Positions 47,501 through 59,500 of a DNA stretch of 64,000 bases are shown one piece after another. The stretch lies in the NCBI GenBank assembly GCA_032622095.1, contig CP136064.1, positions 257,587,863 to 257,651,862 of the forward strand. Direction: 5' to 3'. Origin of the DNA: Siphonodentalium dalli (taxonomy: Eukaryota; Mollusca; Scaphopoda; Gadilida; Siphonodentaliidae). The position numbers and the translations under genes were made by a program. Below the pieces are notes generated by a model that worked only from the letters and a program-made list of their open reading frames with translations, made no database searches and was not told the origin of the DNA. How positions within the stretch are numbered: the stretch's first letter is position 1; every line of letters begins with the position of its first letter.

Positions 47501-50500
47501 AATATCACCACTAAAGGGACCCAAGGCACTCACAGTGTGTAAATGTTCATAAAATATAAAAGTCTAAAAATATCACCACTAAAGGGACCCAAGGCACTCA
47601 CAGTGTGTAAATGTTCATAAAATATAAAAGTCTAAAAATATCACCACTAAAGGGACCCAAGGCACTCACAGTGTGTAAATGTTCATAAAATATAAAAGTC
47701 TAAAAATATCACCACTAAAGGGACCCAAGGCACTCACAGTGTGTAAATGTTCATAAAATATAAAAGTCTAAAAATATCACCACTAAAGGGACCCAAGGCA
47801 CTAACAGTGGGTAAATGTTAAAACAAAATAAGTCTAAAAACATCAACACTAAACGGACCCAAGGCACTCACAGTGGGTAAATGTTAATAAAATATAAGTC
47901 TAAAAATATCACCAATAAAGGGACCCAAGGCACTCACAGTGGGTAAATGTTCATAAAATATAAAAGTCTTAATATATCACCACTAAAGGGACCCAAGGCA
48001 CTCACAATGTGTAAATGTTCATAATATATAAAAGTTTTAAAACATCACCACTATGAACAAGGAGAAATAGATCAACATTGTTCTTTTATTATTGATCGTT
48101 CTTAGTAAACATGTTCACTGTTGCAGTGATTAAAATTATTTGTCAACAAACATCACTAATCGTGTAGGAAGTTCAAATATTTTAGTTTGAATATGATTTT
48201 CAGAATATTTTTTAAGTAATTTGACCTTTTCCAATGTTTACCGTTCAGTTTTGATTTAAACTTTTGTGACTAACTGTACTTTTATCAGTAATTTAACACA
48301 TATGCATTCACCTTTGCATGTCCTTTTCAAATGATGATACTAGTAGTTGCTTTACAGACATTTATAAAATTATTGTTATGTCACATTATCCAACCTTAAC
48401 CCTTTGATGACTGAAGCTTCCTGAATTTTAGCAAAAACCCTGTGCCAATGCATGCTCTTATACATGCAAGTTGCCCACAGGGCACCTCGCACATATATAT
48501 AAGAGAATGCATTGGCCAAACAATATTTACCTTGATCTTGTAAGCCAGTGCATTCTCTTAAATATGCGAGGCTCCCTATGGGAGACTCACATAAATAAAT
48601 GAATGCACTGGTACAAGATCTTTAATGCTGCACCAGCACGGCTCCCGTCATGAAAGGGTTAAAGGCCTTGAGTCCAATTAATTATTCAGCACATAATAGT
48701 GAGTCTACATTCTACATGTACATGGTTGGCTTGAGTCCCTTCAATTATTCAGCAAGTGTGTAATAGTGAGTTTAACAGTCTACATGTAGATAGTTGTAGT
48801 AATTAACGACTTACAGTATAAGTTGTTTTTGAATGTTTTGGTTAGCAGTCCGGTGTAATTGCCGTACACTGTTGTAACATTTCCAGTGGTACCATTGTTA
48901 TAGACAATCTCATTGGACAGTGGAATTGGCACCTCGATCACATGGTTTGTGGCAAATACGCTCACAATCACAGAGAGAAGACAGATGATAACAATCTGTA
49001 ATAGAAACAGAATATTTTATTCATGTGGCCTGATTTGAGGTGTGACGATATATCGATACTTCTCACAATACATGTATCGTATCGGGAGCTGGCGTACATC
49101 ACGATATACATGTGAATCATCTTATCTCCTGTTCAGAGTGCCTGCTACAATCTGTGAATATGTTCTAAAAGTGCTGTTCTGAACTTAATTTGTTTGATAA
49201 AGTTAGTTACACAAGGAGGTTATAGCGCCACTTCATTGTCACAATGTCATATTACCATAGTTACACAGCAGAATTATGGGTAACTTTTCAGGATTTAGTC
49301 GGAAATATGGATTGTTGCCATGAGAGACCTAATATCAGAATGAAGTTCTCAGTTGAAGTTGGCGATGTTCACCCATTAGTCACCTCAATTATGCAGTTCT
49401 GCAAATAAGGGAATATAGAAACTAAAAATAATGTTAATTTGAGACTATAGATACTTCCCAAAAGATGAGGCCGAAACAGAATGAGGTTCCCAGAGAGTGA
49501 ATGTAATGATGCTAGCCAGCTGTGTGGGGTAGCATCACTAACTTCACCCTCTGGGGACCTCATTATGCAAATGACAGACACACTAAACTAGCTAGTGAAA
49601 TAGGTCAGGCTAAAACTAATTTTCATGGAAGTGCAGTTGTCTCTCTCTTCTATAACAGACATATAACAGCCCAGTTCCAGCTGCCTGATCAATTTTAATT
49701 GAATTTATCATACAACTCAATACAGTAATGCCCTAAGTAATCAACTCCTTAACCAAAGAAGAATTATGGGTAACTTTTCAGGATTTAGTCGGAAATATGG
49801 CTTGTTGCCATTCATCGGAAAGCTCTCCCTGAGAGCAACAAATCCTGAAAAGTTACCCATAATTCTGCTGTGGTTAAGGAGTCGATTACTTAGAGCATTA
49901 CTGTAGTCCTCAGATTTCACAAGAATATCCTCATATGGTGCAATAGTCTGTTGTCATTTTCTTTTCCACAACCAAAACATATTAATTTCACATGTTAGCG
50001 TTCTTGAAATTGACAAGTGTACACTTATTTCAAATAAAACCTGACATTTCGTCACACGGGTACTCTACTCCAAAATTCCTTTACTCCACTTTCTGTCTGC
50101 CGCTTCCCACTATTTAACCAGCAAAATAACAGGATAATAACAGCCCCCAACATGAATGGGGTTATCTACCCAAAACTTGAATGTTTGGTTTCATTGAAGT
50201 TGAATAAAAAGTGGGAAAGACATAAAACAATCCCAATTCATAATGAATTGATGTACAGTAATGCCCTTAGTAATCGACTCCTTAACCACAGCAGAATTAT
50301 GGGTAACTTTTCAGGATTTAGTCGGAAATATGGCTTGTTGCCATTCGTTGGAAAGCTCTCCCCGAGAGCTTTCCGATGAATGGCAACAAGCCATATTTCC
50401 GACTAAATCCTGAAAAGTTACCCATAATTTTGCTGTGGTTAAGGGGTCGATTAATTAGGGCATTACTGTATATAAATATAAGTAATAAATGGCGGATCCA

Positions 50501-53500
50501 CTCAGTGGTCATGGGCTTTGACCGCGATAAAAATCAGCAAACTTCAGCCTTTTTGTTGTATGATAGATAATCATCTCACTATATACATTCACATTCATCT
50601 CTCATCGGACCCGAGTTCCTACAACTACTCCTGATATAGTTTAACCCTTTACCCAACAGAAGGGCCCTGTGCCAATGCATCCTCTTATATATGCGAGTCG
50701 ACCATAGGTCGCCTCGCATATATAAGAGAATGCATTGGCTTAACACATTAAAAATTATAAAATTGTTAAAGAATGTAAGAAAAAATGGTAAAAAGTGTTA
50801 AAAAAAGATTTTTTTTAGGCCAATGCATTCTCTTATATATGCGAGGCGACCTATGGTCAACTCGCATATATAAGAGAATGCATTGGCACAGGTCATAACT
50901 GTAACTATCACAATGTGGTCAAGGAACCGGTTCCAATGATATCCATATTTGTATGGTTCTATTGAGACAGACCGAAGATATTTTAGGTTGTTGAAGCTTT
51001 ATTTGGCCGGTTTTGACCGGTTTGTTGGGTAAAGGGTTAAACCTTTCTATACCAAATACTCATTGACGAGTAGTTGCCTCAGGAAATGTTCAGATAATAA
51101 TTTCAACAAGGTCGTTTGTTGAACTTATTATCTGAACATTTCCCACCAATGAATAGGAACCTTCTGCACTTGTATTAGCTTTTTGTCAGTCTATCGTCAT
51201 CTGCTCATTATCCCGGAACACCCCTCAAAATGAATAATAGACCATTCTAATATTACTTTAATAAAAGAGTTGGAGAAACCATTTAGTATAGAAAGGGTTA
51301 AATTTTTTAAATGCATTTAAGATATACAGTAATGCCCAAAGTAATTGACCACTTAACCACAGCAGAATTATGGGTAATTTTTCAGGATTTAGTCGGAAAT
51401 ATGGCTTACCGCCATTCATTGGGCCGAGAGCTTTCCAATGAATGGCAACAAGCCATATTTCCGACTAAATCCCAAAAAATTACCCATAATGAAATGAAGA
51501 GTAACATCATGTCCATGTCATTACGCATTGTGCAATGACAATAAGAGTGACACATGGTAAATCACTGAAGGTAAACCACGGTTTCAGCAGATGGATTCCT
51601 TAACCACAGCAGAATTATGGGTAATTTTTCAGGATTTAGTCAGAAATATGGCTTGTTGCCATTCATCGGAAAGCTCTCATCCAAATTGTGCAATAAATAT
51701 TTATTAAAGTGATGTTAAACACTCGGATGAGGTGTTCTGAACAGAATAATAAATAAACACACCAAAATAACTTATTTTCATTATATTTGATATCCAATAG
51801 TCAGAAACAGTTTCATTGTCATCAACGAATTACACGCAGTGACTACTATTGGCGCAATTACTGTCCTAATGTTTATGCCTAATAATACGTCCCAAAAAAA
51901 AGTAATAAATATTTACTTTAGTGCGTAGATCATCCATTGTGTTCTCTGAAAATGTACAGTCATTGTGGTTGGAAATTTCGACAATCGTAGTTCATTGCGA
52001 TATTCTTCCAATGGGGACAATGTTTTGATACTACAGTTATGCCCTAATTAATTGACTCCTAGGTCTCTCATAGCAGTTGAGGCCTCAGCAGAATGATGTT
52101 CCCAGGGGGTGAATTTTGTGGTGCTAGCCTGCTGTGCGGGATATCATCATTAAATTCACCCTCTGGGGACCTCATTTTGCAAGTGACCTGCACACTACTT
52201 CAAGGCTTGACTAAGGAACAATACAGTAATACTTCTTAACCACAGCAGAATTATGGGTAACTTTTCAGGATTTAGTCGGAAATATGGCTTGTTGCCATTC
52301 ATCGGAAAGCTCTCGGGGAGAGCTTTCTGATGAATGGCAACAAGCCAGTTGGCAATTTCATAAATAGTAATTCCAAGTTCAGGATTAGATTGATCTGATA
52401 TTACCATGGTCCATGTAACACAGTGTGACTTTAGGTCCATGTAACACAGTGTGACTTTAGGTCCATGTAACACGGTGTGACTTTAGGTCCATGTAACACG
52501 GAGTGACTTTAGGTCCATGTAACACGGTGTGATTTTAGGTCCATGTAACACGGTGTGACTTTAGGTCCATGTAACACGGAGTGACTTTAGGTCCATGTAA
52601 CACGGAGTGACTTTAGGTCCATGTAACACGGTGTGATTTTAGGTCCATGTAACACGGAGTGACTTTAGGTCCATGTAACACGGAGTGACTTTAGGTCCAT
52701 GTAACACGGAGTGACTTTAGGTCCATGTAACATGGAGTGACTTTAGGTCCATGTAACACGGTGTGATTTTAGTACAGTGTTTTTATAGCCCAATATAACT
52801 TCCCAGCACTGTTATATATATGCTCCGGTGCAAGGAAATAGGGGGGATTTTGAGGAATGCTAAAAAATGTACATACGGGGACCAAACCATGGTAATCCCA
52901 TCCTATCCAAGGGTTACTACATTTAAACCCTGGGGGAAACCTTGACTGGAATCTTACCAAAAGGATGAAGGTGGATGTTCTGGCAAACATGGATCCTCCG
53001 ATGATGCACACAACGAAGCACAGAAGTAGAATTATGGAAGCGTAGAGGTAGGCCCACCAACCATTACCACTCGGCAAGCCAGCGGCTCCATCTAGCATAG
53101 AACCTACAATTACACACAAAACATAAATCGGTACATTTTTATCCCTTTCTTTTATAAATGGATTCTCCCATTCTGTTATGAAACTATACATTCCTAAATT
53201 CACCCTCTGGGGACCTCATTCTGCAAATGACAGACACACTCTTTGCAGCCTTGTAGATTAGAGTACCCAGGATCTCCAAACGTTCACCGATAGATGGGAC
53301 GTCGTATTATTAGTTATAAGCCTTGAAATAGTGTCTGACATTCGCAGAATGATGTCCCCAGAGGGTGAATTTAGTGATGCTACCCCACATATCAGGCTAG
53401 CATCACCAAATTCACCCTCTGGGGACATCATTCTGCTTAGGCCTCATCTTCTGGGAAGTGTCTATGGTCTCAAGCTAACATTGATTTTAGTTACTTTTCC

Positions 53501-56500
53501 CCTCCAGACTTGCAGAAGATAAAATACATACTCGAGATGACTTAATTAAGGGTGATAATCACCAACTTCAACTGGGGAACTTCAATCTGATCCTAGGTCT
53601 CCCATAGCAGTTGAGGTCTAAGCAGAATGAGGTTTCCAGAGGGAGAATTTCTGTCCCTAAATTTACCCTCTGGGGACCTCATTCTGCAAATGTCAGACAA
53701 ACCATTTCCAGGTACTAGTATTATTAGTTACTAGCTGGGGTACCCGGCATTGCTCTGGTGAATAATTTGTAAACCACATGTATTTGTGGTCAATCAAGTC
53801 ATCTTAAATAATTATCACCTGTGCCAATGCATTCTCTTATATATGCGAGTCTTCCATAGGGAGCCTCGCATATATCTGTATCTCTGTATCGTATGTATAC
53901 AATGCAGGAGCCGATTTCGACTTTAGGCACATTGGTGGAGGAAGATGATGATGTCAGGTTGGTGTTGGCACTGCGATTAGGAATGTGGAAAGTTGAATGT
54001 CTAATACTAGTTTATAGACATGAAGAGAAAAGTAAAATCCAAGATGGCTACTGGCGGCCATGTTTTCGGCCGAATGACCCCAAAATGAGTCGTTCCCATC
54101 TACATGTCATCGTTAACATCCATGACAAATTTCATGATGATCAGACGGACAGTACGACCGTGTGCTAATGGATTAAATTTTGAAATCAGACTAAAGGTAC
54201 GACCTGTAGCCCGTGCTAAAGAATTTAGTCATACAAAGAGTAAAATCCAAGATGGCTGCTGGCGGCCATGTTTTTTCGCCAAATGACCCCAAAATTACTC
54301 GTTCCCATCTACATGTCAATATTAACATCCATAACAAATTTCATGATGATCAGACGGACAGTACGACCGTGTGCTAATGGATTAAATTTTGAAATCCAAG
54401 ATGGCCGCTGGTGGCCATGTTTTTTGTCCGAATGAACCCAAAATGACTCGTTCCCATTTACATTCCGATTTCAACAGCCATGACAAATTTTATGATGATC
54501 AGACTAAAGGTACAACCTGTAGCCCGTGCTAAAGGATTTAGTCATACAAAGAGTAAAATCCAAGATGGCTGCTGGCGACCATGTTTTTTGGCCGATTGAC
54601 CCCAAAATTACTCGTTCCCATCTACATGTCATTGTTAACATCCATGACAAATTTTATGATGATCAGACTAAAGGTACGACCTGTAGCCCGTGCTAAAGAA
54701 TTTAGTCATACAAAGAGTAAAATCCAAGATGGCTGCTGGCGGCCATGTTTTTTGGCAAAATAACCCCAAAATTACTCGTTCCCATCTACATGCCAATATT
54801 AACATCCATGACAAATTTCATGATGATCAAACGAACAGTACGAACTGTGGCCCGTGCTAATGGATTAAATTTTTAAATGCAAGATGGCTGCTGGCGGCCA
54901 TGTTTTTTGTCCGAATGACCCCAAAATGACTCGTTCCCATCTACATTCCAATTTCAACAGCTATGACAAATTTTATGATGATCAGACTAAATGTACGACC
55001 TGTAGCCCGTGCTAAAGGATTTAGTCATACAAAGAGTCAAATCCAAGATGGCTGCTGGCAACCATGTTTTTGGGCCAAATGACCCCAAAATGACTCGTTC
55101 CCATCTACATGTCATTATTAACATTCATGACAAATTTTATGATGATCAGACTAAAGGTACGACCTGCAGCCCGTGCTAAAAAATTTAGTCATACAAAGAG
55201 TAAAATCCAAGATGGCTGCTGGTGGCCATGTTTTTTGGCCGAATGACGCCAAAATTACTTGTTCCCATCTACATGTCAATATTATCATCCATGACAAATT
55301 TCATGATGATCAGACAAACAGTACGACCTGTGGCCCGTGCTAATGGATTAAATTTTGAAATCCAAGATGGCCGCTGGCGGCCATGTTTTTTGTCCGAATG
55401 ACCCCAAAATGACTCGTTCCCATCTACATTCCAATATCAATAGCAATGACAAATTTTATGATGATCAGACTAAAGGTACGAGCTGTAACCCGTGCTAAAG
55501 GATTTAGTCATACAAAGAGTAAAATCCAAGTTGGCTGCTGGCGGCCATGTTTTTCGGCCGAATGACCCCAAAATGACTCGTTTCCATCTACATGTGATTA
55601 TTAACATTCTTGACAAATTTTATGATGATCAGACTAAAAGTAGGACCTGTAGCCCGTGCTAAAGGATTTAGTCATACAAAGAGTAAAATCCAAGATGGCT
55701 GCTGGCGACCATGTTTTTTGGCCGAATGACCCCAAAATTACTCGTTCCCATCTACATGTCATTGTTAATATCCATGACAAATTTTATGATGATCAGACTA
55801 AAGGTACGACCTGCAGCCCGTGCTAAAGAATTTAGTCATACAAAGAGTAAAATCCAAGATGGCTGCTGGCGGCCATGTTTTTTGGCCGATTAACCCCAAA
55901 ATTACTCGTTCCCATCTACATGTCAATATTATCATCCATGACAAATTTTATGATGATCAGACGAACAGTACGACCTGTGGCCCGTGCTAATGGATTAAAT
56001 TTTGAAATCCAAGATGGCCACTGGCGGCCATGTTTTTTGTCCGAATGACCCCAAAATGACTCGTTCCCATCTACATTCCAATTTCAACAGCCATGACAAA
56101 TATTATGATGATCAGACTAAAGGTACGACCTGTAGCCCGTGCTAAAGGATTTAGTCATACAAAGAGTAAAATACAAGATGGCTGCTGGCGGCCATGTTTT
56201 TTGGCCGAATGACCCCAAAATGACTCGTTCCCATCTACATGTCATTATTAACATCCATGATGATCAGACAAACAGTACGGCCTGTAGCCCGTGCTGATGG
56301 ATTAAATTTTGAAATCCAAGATGGCCACTGGCAGCCATGTTTATTTTCCGAATGACCCCAAAATTTATCATTCTGGTCTAAATGTTGATTTCAACAGCTA
56401 TGACAAATTTCATAATGATCCGACCAAAGGTACGACCTGTAGCCTGCATTGTTGACGCCTTACGTACACACGTACACACGCACAACGGACGACAAAGACA

Positions 56501-59500
56501 TGGCAATAGCTCAAACTTTACAAAGTAAAGTTGAGCTAAAAACCGTCAGTGTCACTGATATCAACAACCGACTGTTCCAGGTGGTTCCATTCCACAGTTG
56601 TTTTAACAAAGAAGGAGTGTTCGTATTGTGAGCTGCTAGTACGCAGAAGTTGAAACGATTCTGTGTTGTTACACACCTCCTTCTCCACCAGATTTTGACT
56701 GACACAGTCCTCAAATTTTGTTGGTTTTATTTTCCTTGTGTCTTTCTTCTTGTGTTTTAGATAATCAGGCTTAGGAAGGGCTGGGACCAACCCCTTGACT
56801 ATTTTGTGGTATTGAACCAGTCGCTGTTCTTTCCTTCTTTCTTCGAGGGGTGGGAGCTGTATTGTTCTTTATGAAGCGTGCAGCTCTTCTTTGCACCTTC
56901 TCTAGTCTGGTGATGTCGGTCTAGTGGTGAGGGTACCAAACGACAGCACCATAGTCCATGATGGATCATGCAAGCACGATGTAGGCTTCTTTTTTGCAGG
57001 TCTGAGGTGCATGGCGAATGTTCCGTCTGAGTAGACCCAACAGCCTTCTTTGCTGTCTTCTTGATGTGTGTAGCCCAGGTTTAGTCTTCTGAGAATGTGA
57101 TGCCCAAGTAGGGGTTTTCGGTGACTGTTTGAAGAATGTGGCCGTCCAATTGATACATGTATGGTGTTTTTTGACGGATGTTCATTATGTAGCATTTTTT
57201 AGTGTTGAATTTCATGCCCCATGTATCAGCCCATTCTTCAAGTGCATGAAGGTCATTCTGTAGGATGTTATGGTCCTTCTGGTTCTTCGCTTCCCGGTAT
57301 AGCAGACAGTCATCGGCAAACAACCGCATTTGGGAGGATACATTGGCCTAACAAATTAAAATTTGTTACCTTAACCCTGTAAGCCTGTGCATTCTCTGTA
57401 TATATGCAAGGCGCCCTATGGGAGACTCGCAAATATAAGAGAATGCACAGCATCTTTAATCTGCACCAGCACAACATGGTCATGAAAGGGTTAAATAGTA
57501 TACTGCTCTATCTTCATACTAGTAAACTCTTCGTAAATATAATGAAATTTACTCTCATCTTCAATAACAGTCCAACAATGTAGTACAGTAATGCGCAAAT
57601 ACAGACTAATATCTGTCTTTATTAACCCTTTTTTACTAATTGGATTCTCCCATTCAGTTATAAAAGTACACATTGGAGTGGTCTATTATTCATTTGGAGG
57701 GATGTTCAACAAAAATGAGCAAACGACAGCTGTTGTGAGAAAATAATACAAGTGCAGAAGAAATCCTATTCATTGGCCGGAAATGTTCATATAATAAGTT
57801 CAACAAACGGTCTATTAAATACATGTATTTTTTTACAAAAATAAATAATGGTGTTATGATCTTGCAGCATGTGAACATAGAGGATATCCACACTTTTTCA
57901 GTGGATATGGGTTATATCTCATGAGTGATGACAAAACATTGAATTTCCACCCATTATGTTTATTATATATACTTTAGTTACTTGCCTATGGCCCCCAATG
58001 AATGTCAATACATCCGAAATTTCAAGCTGATATCACTCACTAGTGGGATATCACTTAATTATATCTCACTGCTAAAACCTTATAATTCATGGGCAAGTAT
58101 ATAATAAATATAATAGTATAAAAGTCTTCAATTTCTATAACACCCATTTAATCCGAAATAGGTTAATAAAATACAGCATTCAAATGCATAATGCAAGAAT
58201 TTACTTAAGAGATCACAGAAGTTGAGTATTTTTGAGGTTTATGGTGTGTTTGCCATGCAAACAGTGCCTTGTAACTGCAGAACAATTGGGGTTAGAGTTA
58301 AGCAGCGCTTATGGCTTTATCCCTTTCTATATTACTAAGGTATGCAATACACAATTTCCAGCAATTTTGGCCAACCTGGGAATATGTACTGTACTTCAAA
58401 AACATGCTGAGCCATTATCTTTGGCATAGATCCCATCAATCATGTTTTATTTTTGACAGGAAATGTTAGGAGTATTCATACAATTTATAAACAATTATGC
58501 CGATTGTTTTTCACGCACAAAATGCTTAATTTTACCCATTTCTGACTCAAATTTACCATTTTCAACACAAAAACAGACCATGACAGAGTGAATGTCAGTA
58601 AATAAGCTTCTCTTAGATGATAGAGCTACTAGCATATTAGAGTTGTGAAATATTTGAAATAGAAAAATAGTTATCATAGCAATTTTTAAAAATGTCTTAC
58701 AAGTCAGATGACAGTAATCAAAGGAGAGAAATTGGGCTATTTTCCTATAACCAAACACAGAGTCGGCCTCCACTGAGAATAGGAAAGTCGATCATGTTAC
58801 GTATCAAAATTTTTCCCTTTTTTGTGACCTTTCCCAGTTTTGTAAAATAATTTAACCTTCAAACCACTAATGTCACATTTAACCAGACTACACTGGTTTT
58901 TCCCTACTACCATGAAATTGTGTACTGCTCATTGATGAGTAGTTTTCTTAGGAAATGTTTAGATAATAAGTACAACAAATGACCATAGGCCACATTTCTG
59001 TCCAATAAATAATAATCCTGCAATTTTTATTGCCCGCGTCTGCTCATGTTTCCTGAACATCTCGCCAGATAGATAATAGACCATTCCAATGTATACTTTT
59101 ATAACTGAATGGGAGAATCCATTCAGTATAGAAAGTTTTAAGATACATAAAAGTCTTTCCAGTCAGCACGTGACTCATTCTGAGTTCGTTAGGTCACAGA
59201 TACCATCATCGGAATGTGGGCCAGTCGAGGTTGAAGCGGGTTTGAACCTAGACATGGACAAATATTGGGACCGTTTTTTTCAAACTTGATCTCAGTTGAA
59301 GGACATCAGGCCTTTAAATTACCCCAAATTCACGACGTTTAACGATGTCCCCAAATTAAAGAGATGACCCCAAATTATAAAAAAAAAATTGAAAAAAAAA
59401 AAATATATACAAATACACCATCTAAAATTGAACATATATCATATGTCATATCTATTTAAAAGGGCAGGATTTATTAAAGTGATGAAATTTTTTCAGAAAT

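Noticed and set aside
46726-48053. CRISPR-like regular repeat
   Set aside because: The whole 67-bp unit repeats with no unique spacers, and the context is a eukaryotic intron.
52409-52772. CRISPR-like 27-bp direct repeats
   Set aside because: Units are directly adjacent with no spacers; it is a simple satellite.
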